DNA from: an uncultured Erysipelotrichaceae bacterium | Lineage (GTDB): Bacteria; Bacillota_I; Bacilli_A; RF39; UBA660 | Assembly: GCA_902796215.1 (NCBI GenBank) | Contig: CADBNY010000001.1 | Span: forward strand, 1-11,195 | Reading direction: 5' to 3' | Length of the DNA: 11,195 nucleotides | In this document: piece after piece, positions 1 through 6,941 of the stretch | How positions within the stretch are numbered: position 1 is the stretch's first letter | Layout of the letters: each line of letters begins with the position of its first letter | Notes under the pieces: generated by a model | Database searches by the model: none | Told to the model about the DNA's origin: nothing | The model's input: only the letters and a program-made list of their open reading frames with translations | Position numbers and translations under genes: made by a program

Positions 1-1
1 A

Positions 2-322
2 AGTAGTAATACAGTTAGTCGTAAATATTCTGCTGGTATTATGAGTACTTTAACTCAAGAAGTTTTAAATCGGGGCTTTAAATATTACGATTGGAATTTA
101 AGTAGTGGAGATGCTGGTGAGACTACGGATCCAAATGGCGTTTATAGTAATGTTATTAATAATTTGAGTCGTGATCGTGTTAATATGGTTTTAATGCATG
201 ATATTAAAACATATACAAGAGATGCTTTACGTAATATTATTCGTTATGGAAAAGAAAACGGTTATACATTTGAGAAGATTACTATGGATACAGAAATGAT
301 TCGGCAAAGAGTTAATAATTAA
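2..322 (+). CDS. Polysaccharide deacetylase (NodB-like), C-terminal fragment
   Basis: The frame is open from the first bases of the window and ends at a TAA, leaving 106 residues; the start lies upstream. The fragment begins SSNTVSRKYS, matching the stretch that follows the RxPGG motif in Bacillota polysaccharide deacetylases. It then carries a D-W-N motif (fragment residues 30-32), followed by S-G-D, and the late LMHD motif (64-67) that closes the NodB-fold active site in carbohydrate esterase family 4. Family members remove acetyl groups from N-acetylglucosamine of peptidoglycan or other surface polysaccharides, usually outside the membrane. The metal-binding and catalytic Asp and His motifs of the N-terminal half are outside the window, so activity cannot be judged. 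An internal ATG at 41 is not the real start, because the homologous sequence continues upstream of it. Confidence 0.85.
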   Translation, partial: SSNTVSRKYSAGIMSTLTQEVLNRGFKYYDWNLSSGDAGETTDPNGVYSNVINNLSRDRVNMVLMHDIKTYTRDALRNIIRYGKENGYTFEKITMDTEMIRQRVNN

Positions 323-329
323 GATTTAT

Positions 330-364
330 AAGAGAAGGGGGTAACTCCTTTTCTTCGTTTATTA
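330..364 (+). terminator. Probable intrinsic terminator after the deacetylase gene
   Basis: Bases 330-340 pair with 345-355 to give an 11-bp stem (two G-T pairs) around a GTAA loop, a GNRA-type tetraloop. The following run is only moderately T-rich (TTTATT from 358). It starts 8 bases after the deacetylase stop and sits directly against the next promoter. Confidence 0.6.
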
Positions 365-391
365 GACAAAAAAATAAAATTGATATATAAT
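363..391 (+). promoter_or_regulatory. Sigma-A-type promoter of the yqeG-yqeH-pilin operon
   Basis: A TAGACA -35 box (363-368, five of six consensus bases) and a perfect TATAAT -10 box (386-391) are separated by 17 bp. The predicted transcript would start near 398, only about 11 bases before the ATG at 409, so the leader is very short and the AGGAG ribosome site (397-401) lies at its extreme 5' end. Confidence 0.65.
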
Positions 392-408
392 ATAGTAGGA
401 GTGGTTTG

Positions 409-927
409 ATGGGAAAATTTCGACCAGATATTTATAAAAAGAGTATTTTTGAGATTGATTATAAAAAATTAAAAGAAGAAGGAATTCGTTGCTTAGTTTT
501 TGATTTAGATAATACTTTAGGATTAATTTCTCATAAAGATTGTCCAAAGGAAACAAAAAAATTACTTAGACGATTAAGAAAAGAGTTTTTTGTTGCAATA
601 TGTTCTAATAATAATAATAAAAGATTAAAACCTTATTTGGATGATTTAAAAATTGAAGGAGTTGCTTGGAGTATGAAGCCTTCTATTTTAGGACTTTCTA
701 TTATTAAAAAGAAATATCATTTAAGGAAATCAGAAATGTGTATTATTGGAGATCAGCTTGTTACAGATATATTAGCAGGCAATCGATTTCGTATTAAGAC
801 TATATTAGTTGATCCATTAGGGGAAAAGGATTTAAAGATTACGGGGCTTAATCGTAAAATAGAAAAAGTAATTATGAGTCAATATAAAAAAAGGGGCTTG
901 TTTGAAAGAGGTAAATATTATGAATGA
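409..927 (+). CDS. yqeG: YqeG-family HAD phosphatase
   Basis: The protein has 172 residues, the usual YqeG length, and belongs to the IIIA subfamily of HAD phosphatases. All four HAD motifs are visible: the nucleophile motif D32-L-D34-N-T, the SNN motif at 66-68, K90 in MKP, and GDQLVTD at 114-120 with the metal-binding aspartates. The opening FRPD-Y-KS and the late LNRKIEK stretch are also YqeG-like. The substrate in Bacillota is not firmly established; related eukaryotic and cyanobacterial members act on phosphatidylglycerophosphate, so a lipid phosphate is one possibility. The ATG at 409 is preferred over an in-frame TTG at 406 because AGGAG at 397-401 lies 7 bases from the ATG but only 4 from the TTG. 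The stop overlaps the yqeH start by 8 bases, matching the conserved yqeG-yqeH pairing of Bacilli. Confidence 0.93.
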   Translation: MGKFRPDIYKKSIFEIDYKKLKEEGIRCLVFDLDNTLGLISHKDCPKETKKLLRRLRKEFFVAICSNNNNKRLKPYLDDLKIEGVAWSMKPSILGLSIIKKKYHLRKSEMCIIGDQLVTDILAGNRFRIKTILVDPLGEKDLKITGLNRKIEKVIMSQYKKRGLFERGKYYE

Positions 928-1930
928 TAAAAAAGTTTGTCAAGGGTGTGGTGTGGTACTTCAAGACGAAAATGTTTTGCAAGAAGGATACACAACAAAT
1001 TTAGAAAATCAAATATGTCAAAGATGTTTTCGAATGAAAAATTATGGAGAATATCAAACTGTTGCTAAATCAAATGATGAATATGTGAAAATATTACAAG
1101 GGGTAGCAGAAACAAAAGATTTAGTTTTATATATAACGGATTTATTAAATTTAGAAAAGAACATTGAAAATATTCGTTCTATAATTCCTAATAAAATGAT
1201 TTTAGTTTTAAATAAAAAGGATGTTTTACCAAAATCTGTAAAGGAAGAAAAATTAATTCAGTATTTAAAAAAGGAAAACAATCTTTTTGAAGAAGTTATT
1301 GTTATTTCTACTCTTAAAAATTATAATATTGATTATTTATTAAAAAGAATAAAGTATTATCAAACAAGTAAAAATGTATATGTTGTAGGGCATACAAATG
1401 CTGGAAAGAGTAGTTTAATCAACAAACTTATTCATAATTATTCGGATAGTGGACAAGAATTAACAATGAGTCCATTGCCATCCACTACATTAGATACTAT
1501 TCATATTTGTATTGATGAACATTTAACTTTAATTGATACTCCTGGACTTGTGGATGTTGGTTCTATTTTAAATTATGTAGATGAAAAAATGGTAAAGAAG
1601 ATATCTCCTAGAAAAGAGATTAAGCCGAGAACATATCAACTTCGAAAGAATCAATCTATTATTATTGAAGATTTAATTCGAATTGATTATGTTGAAGGAG
1701 AAAAAAATAGTTTTACTTTATTTATATCTAATGATTTAAAGGTCAGAAGATTATTAAATATTTTTAATAATAGTGATTTAAAAGACAAAAATAAAATTAC
1801 TTATCAAGTGAAGTATGATGAGGACTTAGTTATTAGTGGTTTAGGTTTTGTTAAAATTGTTAATAAGGGTGTAATAGATTTATATATTGACAAGAATATT
1901 GATTCTTTTTTGAGGAAAAGTTTAATTTAA
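920..1930 (+). CDS. yqeH: YqeH, circularly permuted GTPase for 30S ribosome assembly
   Basis: The protein has 336 residues. An N-terminal zinc finger is formed by C7-x-x-C10 and C33-x-x-C36. The GTPase motifs are in permuted order: G4 NKKD (98-101) comes before G1 GHTNAGKSS (157-165), the switch threonines in PLPSTT (185-190) and G3 DTPG (206-209). This order is diagnostic of the YqeH/YlqF/RsgA class, and the zinc finger with the C-terminal domain makes it YqeH. YqeH is needed for small-subunit biogenesis in Bacillus subtilis. The ATG at 920 is chosen over an upstream in-frame TTG at 902 because AAAGAGG (905-911) is 8 bases before it. It overlaps the end of yqeG and is presumably translationally coupled to it. 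The genes usual downstream in Bacillus (aroE, yhbY, nadD) are absent; a pilin-like gene follows. Confidence 0.96.
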   Translation: MNDKKVCQGCGVVLQDENVLQEGYTTNLENQICQRCFRMKNYGEYQTVAKSNDEYVKILQGVAETKDLVLYITDLLNLEKNIENIRSIIPNKMILVLNKKDVLPKSVKEEKLIQYLKKENNLFEEVIVISTLKNYNIDYLLKRIKYYQTSKNVYVVGHTNAGKSSLINKLIHNYSDSGQELTMSPLPSTTLDTIHICIDEHLTLIDTPGLVDVGSILNYVDEKMVKKISPRKEIKPRTYQLRKNQSIIIEDLIRIDYVEGEKNSFTLFISNDLKVRRLLNIFNNSDLKDKNKITYQVKYDEDLVISGLGFVKIVNKGVIDLYIDKNIDSFLRKSLI

Positions 1931-1945
1931 TTAGTGGGTGATTTT

Positions 1946-2383
1946 ATGAATAATAAAGGGTTTACTTTGGTAGAATTATTAGTTGTAATTGCTGTTATGG
2001 GAATTATTACTGGAATGTCTATTCCTTTGATTCGAAATGTTCAGCTTGATCGAGAAAATAAAAGATATGAAGCTTATTTGAGCAGTTTAATATATAGTGC
2101 TAAATTATATGTAAATTCTTATGAAGAAGATTTGTTTGGTAGAGAAAGCAATGGGTGTGTAATTATTTCTTATACGGATTTATCTAGAAGAAAGCTATTG
2201 AAAGATATTGATGTGAAGAATGTTAGTTGTAATTCTGATAAGACACTTATTAAAATTATAAAAGCTGAAGGAAAATATACTTATACTCCTCAAATTGGGT
2301 GTGGAGAGTTAGTTGATGGAGTTGTTGCTAATCCAACAATTTATCCTAGTGGTAGTGAAATTACTCTTTCTTCTTGTGAATAG
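1946..2383 (+). CDS. Type IV pilin-like protein with prepilin N-terminus
   Basis: The protein has 145 residues and a class III (prepilin) signal, MNNKG followed by FTLVELLVVIAV. A prepilin peptidase would cut after G5, leaving an N-terminal Phe, with Glu at position 5 of the mature chain (E10 of the precursor). A hydrophobic helix runs to about residue 29 and a globular domain follows. Four cysteines (C71, C95, C119, C144) are almost evenly spaced and could form two disulfides outside the cell. The ATG at 1946 follows GGTGAT (1937-1942), which matches the anti-Shine-Dalgarno region; an in-frame GTG at 1934 lies inside that ribosome site. It starts 15 bases after the yqeH stop, so it is probably in the same operon, yet no assembly ATPase, platform protein or peptidase gene is nearby. 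It may be a competence-type pseudopilin or a minor pilin; which one cannot be told. Confidence 0.85.
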   Translation: MNNKGFTLVELLVVIAVMGIITGMSIPLIRNVQLDRENKRYEAYLSSLIYSAKLYVNSYEEDLFGRESNGCVIISYTDLSRRKLLKDIDVKNVSCNSDKTLIKIIKAEGKYTYTPQIGCGELVDGVVANPTIYPSGSEITLSSCE

Positions 2384-2429
2384 TGACAATAGAAAATAAA
2401 GATTGTTTATGTCTTTATTTTTTTTGTCA
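2384..2429 (+). terminator. Intrinsic terminator after the pilin-like gene
   Basis: A 10-bp AT-rich stem (2393-2402 with 2412-2421) encloses a 9-base loop and runs into a T tract ending at 2425. An outer pairing of TGACAA (2384-2389) with TTGTCA (2424-2429) would extend the structure. It begins right after the pilin stop and closes the yqeGH operon. Confidence 0.75.
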
Positions 2430-2466
2430 ATCTTTTGTAAAATGTTGAAAAAAAAGAAAAAAAAAC

Positions 2467-2498
2467 TTTACTATTTTTATTGTTTTATGTACTATTAT
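2467..2498 (+). promoter_or_regulatory. Candidate promoter of the mraZ operon
   Basis: A TATTAT -10 (2493-2498) lies just before the MraZ boxes. The best -35 is TTTACT (2467-2472), but the spacing is 20 bp, so the -35 assignment is weak. Location between a terminator and the first gene of a long operon is the main support. The upstream run 2444-2465 is nearly all A and could act as an UP-like element. Confidence 0.45.
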
Positions 2499-2505
2499 AG
2501 TAAGT

Positions 2506-2530
2506 AGTGGTTGATAGTGGTGAAAAGTGG
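2506..2530 (+). promoter_or_regulatory. MraZ operator: three AGTGG boxes with 10-bp phasing
   Basis: AGTGG occurs at 2506-2510, 2516-2520 and 2526-2530, exactly one helical turn apart. Direct repeats of GTGG type spaced by 10 bp upstream of mraZ are the known binding site of the MraZ ring, so this is very probably autoregulatory. The third box merges into the GGGGGAT ribosome site of mraZ (2529-2535), so bound MraZ would cover the start of the leader. Confidence 0.85.
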
Positions 2531-2539
2531 GGGATAAGA

Positions 2540-2977
2540 ATGTTTATAGGAGAATATCATCATGCAATTGATGAAAAAGGAAGAATTATTATTCCATCTA
2601 AATTTCGAGATGAGCTTGGTGGTAATTTTATTATTACTCGCGGTATTGAAAATTGTCTCTTTGTATATTCTTTAGAGAATTGGAATAAAATTGTTGAAAA
2701 ATTAAGTTCTTTGCCTTTCACCCGTAAGGATGCTAGAGTTTTTAATCGCTTCTTTATGTCAGGCGCTACAAACGTAGAATTGGACAAACAAGGACGAGTT
2801 AATGTTTCTGCACCTTTAACTGAGTATGCTAATTTACAGAAGGATTGTGTTATTATTGGTACGGGCGATCGACTTGAAATTTGGTCACAAGAGTCTTGGG
2901 ATGGTTTCTTTGATTCTACAAAAAATAGTATGTCAGACATAGCTGAAAACTTATTTAATGAGAGTGTGAACTTATGA
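2540..2977 (+). CDS. mraZ: MraZ, transcriptional regulator of the division/cell-wall cluster
   Basis: The protein has 145 residues, the family length. It contains two AbrB-like (SpoVT-AbrB) half-domains, each with the MraZ DxxxR signature: D11-E-K-G-R15 and D82-K-Q-G-R86. The start MFIGEYHHAIDEKGR is typical. MraZ forms a ring-shaped oligomer that binds phased GTGG boxes and controls its own operon; those boxes lie just upstream here. The ATG at 2540 is chosen over an in-frame GTG at 2507, which falls inside the first operator box and would add residues not seen in the family. It opens the division operon, and its stop overlaps the start of rsmH in ATGA. Confidence 0.97.
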   Translation: MFIGEYHHAIDEKGRIIIPSKFRDELGGNFIITRGIENCLFVYSLENWNKIVEKLSSLPFTRKDARVFNRFFMSGATNVELDKQGRVNVSAPLTEYANLQKDCVIIGTGDRLEIWSQESWDGFFDSTKNSMSDIAENLFNESVNL

Positions 2978-3906
2978 TAGAGAAACATGTTAGTGTACTA
3001 CTGAATGAATCTATTTCCTCCCTAAATTTAAAAGAAAATAGTATCATAGTTGACGCTACGTTAGGCTATGCAGGACATAGTAGTAGCATCTTAGATAGAA
3101 TAAAAAAGGGGTATTTATTCGCCTTTGATCAAGATAGTGAAGCTATTCGATATAGTACCAATCGTCTTTCAAAGATTGGTACTAACTTCACTATCATAAA
3201 AAGTAATTTTGTCCATATGAAGGAAGAACTTCAAAATTTGGGAGTAGAAGAAGTAGATGGAGTTTTATTTGATTTAGGGGTTTCTTCTCCTCAATTAGAT
3301 GAAGGTGAACGTGGCTTTTCATATCATGTTGATTCTAGGCTTGATATGAGGATGGATCGGGAACAAGCTTTATCTGCTTATGAAGTGGTAAATGAGTATT
3401 CTAAAGAGAATTTAACTAAAATATTTTTAAAATATGGTGAGGATCGTTTTGCAAATAATATTGCAAAAAAGATTGTTGAGTATCGAGAAGTAAAACCAAT
3501 TGAAACGACCTTAGAATTGGTTGATATTATTAAAACAGCCGTACCTATGAAATTTCGCAAGGATAAGCATCCTGCAAGACAAATCTTTCAGGCTATTCGG
3601 ATTGAGGTTAACCATGAATTAGATGTTTTGGAGCCTAGTATTAATCAAGCCTTAGATTTGCTAAAAGTTGGTGGTAGATGTGCTGTTATAACATTCCATT
3701 CACTAGAAGATCGATTGGTAAAAAATATATTTAAGGAAAAGTGTAGGATTAATGAAAAAGTAAAAGGTATGCCTAATATTCCAAAGGAGTATTTGCCTGA
3801 TTTTCAATTAGTAGAGAATAAGGCTATTAAGCCTAGTGAAGAGGAGGTAAAAAATAATCCTCGGGCAAGAAGTTCAATCCTTCGAGTTATTGAAAGAATA
3901 AAATAA
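2974..3906 (+). CDS. rsmH: RsmH, 16S rRNA m4C1402 methyltransferase
   Basis: The 310-residue protein has the normal length of RsmH (formerly MraW), which N4-methylates C1402 in the decoding centre of 16S rRNA using S-adenosylmethionine. It opens with HVSVLLNE and has the SAM-binding loop VDATLGYAGHS (26-36), the motif FDLGVSSPQLD and the RGFSY segment. It also has HPARQIFQAIR from H199 and FHSLEDR at 241-247, all RsmH signatures. The ATG overlaps the mraZ TGA (ATGA) and has only a weak ribosome site, AGAGTGTGA at 2961-2969, so translation is probably coupled to mraZ. The mraZ-rsmH-ftsL order is the conserved start of the dcw cluster. Confidence 0.97.
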   Translation: MIEKHVSVLLNESISSLNLKENSIIVDATLGYAGHSSSILDRIKKGYLFAFDQDSEAIRYSTNRLSKIGTNFTIIKSNFVHMKEELQNLGVEEVDGVLFDLGVSSPQLDEGERGFSYHVDSRLDMRMDREQALSAYEVVNEYSKENLTKIFLKYGEDRFANNIAKKIVEYREVKPIETTLELVDIIKTAVPMKFRKDKHPARQIFQAIRIEVNHELDVLEPSINQALDLLKVGGRCAVITFHSLEDRLVKNIFKEKCRINEKVKGMPNIPKEYLPDFQLVENKAIKPSEEEVKNNPRARSSILRVIERIK

Positions 3907-3920
3907 TAGGAGATGAAAAA

Positions 3921-4220
3921 ATGAAAAAGGTAAAAAAGAAAGTAAAGATTTCAAAATTTGAGAAATTACTATATACTTTAGCCGTTTTCTTATTAGTAAT
4001 TTCTCCTGTTTCAATTGTATTTTCAAAAGCAACGCTTGCAGAGATAAATTTTGAAGTTGAAAAGCAGAAAAAAGAAATTGAGAAACAAAAGAAAACGAAT
4101 GAATCTTTATCAATGACAATTGATGAGTTAGCTTCTTTAACTAAGATACAGCAGGTTGCAGAAGAGCAGGGTTTGAGTTATAATAATAATAATATAAAAT
4201 CTGTAAAAGAAGATAATTAA
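3921..4220 (+). CDS. ftsL: FtsL-like bitopic cell division protein
   Basis: This 99-residue protein has a lysine-rich cytoplasmic tail, one membrane helix at about 16-35 and a Lys/Glu-rich coiled coil at about 40-72. It ends with a conserved-looking segment, LTKIQQVAEEQGL (73-85), which resembles the C-terminal signature of FtsL. FtsL pairs with DivIC/FtsB and activates septal peptidoglycan synthesis by the FtsW-class B PBP pair. Sequence identity in this family is low, so the call rests on topology, size and position between rsmH and the PBP gene. AGGAG (3908-3912) is 8 bases from the ATG. Confidence 0.85.
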   Translation: MKKVKKKVKISKFEKLLYTLAVFLLVISPVSIVFSKATLAEINFEVEKQKKEIEKQKKTNESLSMTIDELASLTKIQQVAEEQGLSYNNNNIKSVKEDN

Positions 4221-4237
4221 TATTAGGAAGTGATAAC

Positions 4238-6385
4238 TTGAAAAAGAAGAGAAGAAAAAACAATATTAAATATTCTAGATTGTTTATATTTTGTTCTCTT
4301 CTTTTATTTTGTCTAATGATAGGGAGAACGGTTCAATTGGGATTATCTAAAAAGATAGATGGAATTAATTTGAGAGAGTTGGCAAGTAAAAGAACCACTA
4401 AAACAGATATTGATGTAGCAAAACGTGGGACTATTTTTTCTAACAATGGGGATGTTTTAGCACAAAATGTTTCTTCTTATAAATTAATTGCTTATTTGGA
4501 TCCTAAAAGGACCACGAATGAGAATAGGCCTCAACATGTTATTGATAAGGGGGATACTGCTGAAAAGTTAGCTCCTATTCTAGGAATGGAGAAAGAAGAG
4601 ATTTTAGGTTATTTAGAAAAAGAAAATGTTTATCAAACGGAATTTGGAACAAAAGGAAAAGGACTTAGTGAACTACAAAAAAAACAAATAGATGATTTGA
4701 ATTTACCGGGACTTGATTTTATTGAAAGCTTTAAGAGATATTATCCAAAGGGGAACTTTGCTTCTTACACTATAGGCTATACGAAAAGTGCTTCGGATGA
4801 AGATAGTACTATTAATGGTGAAATGGGTATTGAAAAAGAGTACAATGAGATTTTAAAAGGAGAAGATGGTTATACTCGTTATCAAAAAGATTTAAAGGGA
4901 TATAAGATTGCTAATACACCAGTAGATGTTAAAGATGCTGTTCAGGGAAAAGATATTTATTTAACTATTGATTCTAATATTCAATTTTTTATTGAGCAAG
5001 CATTAAATACTGCTGATCGAGATTATGATTGGGAATGGTTTACGATTACTGTTATGGATGCAAAAACAGGTGCTATTTTAGGAACGTCTACCTCTCCATC
5101 TTTTGATCCCAATAAGAGAGATATTATAAATTATTTAGATTTATTTTTATCATCTCCTTATGAACCTGGTAGTACGATGAAAACATTTACTTATATGGCG
5201 GCTATGGAAAATGGTGTTTATAATGGTTCTGAGACGTACAAATCTGGTGTTTATGTAACTAGTGATGGTACTGAAATTGGAGATTGGAATAGAAATGGAT
5301 GGGGGATTATTTCTTTTGATAAAGGATATGCTATGAGTAGTAATGTTGGTGTTATTAATATTATTAATCGTCATATGTCTAGTGTTATGCTTCGTCAGTA
5401 TTTTAGAAAATTGGGTTTTGGCCGTAAAACAGGTATTGAACTTCCAAATGAAAATAAAGGTAATTTAGAATTTAAATATGAAACAGAAATTTATAATGCT
5501 GGTTTTGGGCAAGGTATTACCACAACTCCTATTCAAAATGTAAAAGCAATGACTCCTCTTACCAATGATGGGATGTTATTAAAACCTTATCTTATTTCTA
5601 AAATAGTTGATTCAGAAACAGGAGAAGTTGTTTTAGAAAACGGACGAGAAGAAATTGAGCGCGTTGCTTCTACTGCAACTGTTCAAAAGATGATTCAGCT
5701 TATGGATGATTGTGTTAATGGTATTGGAAATACAGGAAGTGGATATCGAATTGATGGAGGGGAACTTGTTGGAAAAACAGGGACTGCTCAGATTGCGAAT
5801 GCAAATGGTGGTGGTTATCTTTCTGGAGAGGAAGATATTATTTCCTCTTTTTCTGGAGTTTATCCTAAGAGCAATCCTCAAGTTATTATTTATGCTTCTG
5901 TTTCTAGACCAAGTGGTGGTAGTCAGAAACCGGTTAGTAATGCTGTTAAAGAAATTGTTTCTAATATTTCAAAGTATTATGGAAATAGTGATACTAATAC
6001 GTCTTCTGTTAATATTAGTGATTATCAAATTCCTTCATTTATTAATAAAAAAATTGATGTAGTTAAAACTGTATTAGATGCTAATGGAATTAAATATGTC
6101 GTTTTAGGAAATGGTGATAAAGTTGTAAAACAAACCCCAGAAGATAAAAGTATTATTACTACTGGTGATACTGTTTATCTTATTACAAATGATTCGTTAA
6201 TTACGGTTCCAAATGTTGTAGGATTGTCTTCAAAGATTGCAAAGGACTTACTACAAAAACTTGGCGTGATTGTTCATTTAGATGGAGTTGGTTATGTTAC
6301 TGCTCAATCTGTTGGAGAAGGAACTGCTATTACAGATGGTATGGAAATTACATTGCAACTTTCTCCAAAGTATTCGGTAGAGTGA
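4238..6385 (+). CDS. Class B penicillin-binding protein with two PASTA repeats
   Basis: The 715-residue protein is a monofunctional D,D-transpeptidase that cross-links peptidoglycan. A basic tail and one membrane helix (about 15-35) anchor it. The N-terminal linker domain has the RGTIFSNNGDVLA motif (63-75). The transpeptidase domain has the three penicillin-binding motifs: S312-T-M-K315 with the acylated serine, S367-S-N369 and K513-T-G515. Two PASTA repeats fill the C-terminus, about 597-655 and 657-715, an arrangement like pneumococcal PBP2x. Position after ftsL makes it the FtsI/PBP2B/PBP2x-type septal enzyme; a SpoVD-like sporulation enzyme is the alternative. The start is TTG at 4238, because AGGAAGTGAT (4225-4234) sits correctly before it and the next in-frame ATG lies within the membrane helix. 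An unusual start codon may limit its level relative to FtsL. Confidence 0.95.
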   Translation: MKKKRRKNNIKYSRLFIFCSLLLFCLMIGRTVQLGLSKKIDGINLRELASKRTTKTDIDVAKRGTIFSNNGDVLAQNVSSYKLIAYLDPKRTTNENRPQHVIDKGDTAEKLAPILGMEKEEILGYLEKENVYQTEFGTKGKGLSELQKKQIDDLNLPGLDFIESFKRYYPKGNFASYTIGYTKSASDEDSTINGEMGIEKEYNEILKGEDGYTRYQKDLKGYKIANTPVDVKDAVQGKDIYLTIDSNIQFFIEQALNTADRDYDWEWFTITVMDAKTGAILGTSTSPSFDPNKRDIINYLDLFLSSPYEPGSTMKTFTYMAAMENGVYNGSETYKSGVYVTSDGTEIGDWNRNGWGIISFDKGYAMSSNVGVINIINRHMSSVMLRQYFRKLGFGRKTGIELPNENKGNLEFKYETEIYNAGFGQGITTTPIQNVKAMTPLTNDGMLLKPYLISKIVDSETGEVVLENGREEIERVASTATVQKMIQLMDDCVNGIGNTGSGYRIDGGELVGKTGTAQIANANGGGYLSGEEDIISSFSGVYPKSNPQVIIYASVSRPSGGSQKPVSNAVKEIVSNISKYYGNSDTNTSSVNISDYQIPSFINKKIDVVKTVLDANGIKYVVLGNGDKVVKQTPEDKSIITTGDTVYLITNDSLITVPNVVGLSSKIAKDLLQKLGVIVHLDGVGYVTAQSVGEGTAITDGMEITLQLSPKYSVE

Positions 6386-6389
6386 TATT

Positions 6390-6941
6390 ATGGAAAAGAA
6401 ATTGAAAATTATTTTTGAGATATTATTTGTTGTTGGTGCTATTTTCTATTATTACCAAAGGATATTTATTCCTGAATACCGAGCAAAAATGGGGTCTAGT
6501 GATTATTTTGTTCGATCAGAGGATTACTCTAATATGGTAGAAATATCTATTGATAATCACAGTGATTTTGTTTTTGTTTGGAATGATGAAGAAGTGATAT
6601 ATCATATGTTTTTCTTATCAAAAGATTCTTCTTGTTTATATAACAAAAATATTGAAGGAAAAAGTTTTGAAGAAGCAATTTCTTTAAGTCTTCTGTTGTT
6701 AGATGAAAATCATTATTTAAATAGTGAATCCTTAATTAAAATTATTCGTTATGGGAATAAAAGTTATTCTAAGTTTTTAGAATTACTTACAACTAGTCTT
6801 CATCAATATGGTATTGATAATATTGTAGAAGAAGAAGAAACATTGGAGAATAAATGTAAGGAATTGGGATTAGGAGAAAATAGTAAAAAAACGATGTTAC
6901 TAGCAATAGATTTATATTCGAAAGAAAAGGTGAGAAGTTGA
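6390..6941 (+). CDS. Unrecognised single-pass membrane protein after the PBP gene
   Basis: I do not recognise this 183-residue protein. It has a short basic tail (MEKKLK), one hydrophobic helix at about 7-25 rich in Phe and Tyr, and then a mostly acidic soluble domain. A strand-rich part lies at about 45-80 and predicted helices run from about 90 to 183; the C-terminal third is Glu-rich and could pack as a small helical bundle. There is no lipobox. The ATG at 6390 lies 5 bases after the PBP stop, and its ribosome site GAGTGAT (6379-6385) is made from the end of the PBP gene, so the two are almost certainly co-transcribed and coupled. In most Bacillota this position belongs to mraY. It shows no MraY-like multiple membrane helices, so it is not that enzyme. 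Confidence 0.75.
   Translation: MEKKLKIIFEILFVVGAIFYYYQRIFIPEYRAKMGSSDYFVRSEDYSNMVEISIDNHSDFVFVWNDEEVIYHMFFLSKDSSCLYNKNIEGKSFEEAISLSLLLLDENHYLNSESLIKIIRYGNKSYSKFLELLTTSLHQYGIDNIVEEEETLENKCKELGLGENSKKTMLLAIDLYSKEKVRS

Noticed and set aside
902..919. Upstream TTG start for yqeH adding six residues
   Set aside because: The ribosome site AAAGAGG lies at 905-911, inside this extension and correctly spaced for the ATG at 920.
2507..2539. GTG start for mraZ adding eleven residues
   Set aside because: It lies in the MraZ operator and the added residues are not part of the conserved MFIGEY start.
2560..2988. 142-codon open frame on the minus strand over mraZ
   Set aside because: It is the complement of a confidently identified gene, has no ribosome site or family resemblance, and runs against the operon.
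4183..4194. AAT triplet run near the end of ftsL
   Set aside because: Four to five copies encode an Asn stretch in a divergent C-terminus and are ordinary for AT-rich DNA.
5150..6062. Open frames on both strands inside the PBP gene
   Set aside because: They lie entirely within the transpeptidase domain coding sequence and show the low-complexity composition expected of out-of-frame reading in AT-rich DNA.
409..6941. Mycoplasma-type code with TGA as tryptophan
   Set aside because: TGA ends yqeG, mraZ, the PBP gene and the 6390 gene at the expected lengths, and Trp is encoded by TGG; the cell also has peptidoglycan enzymes.
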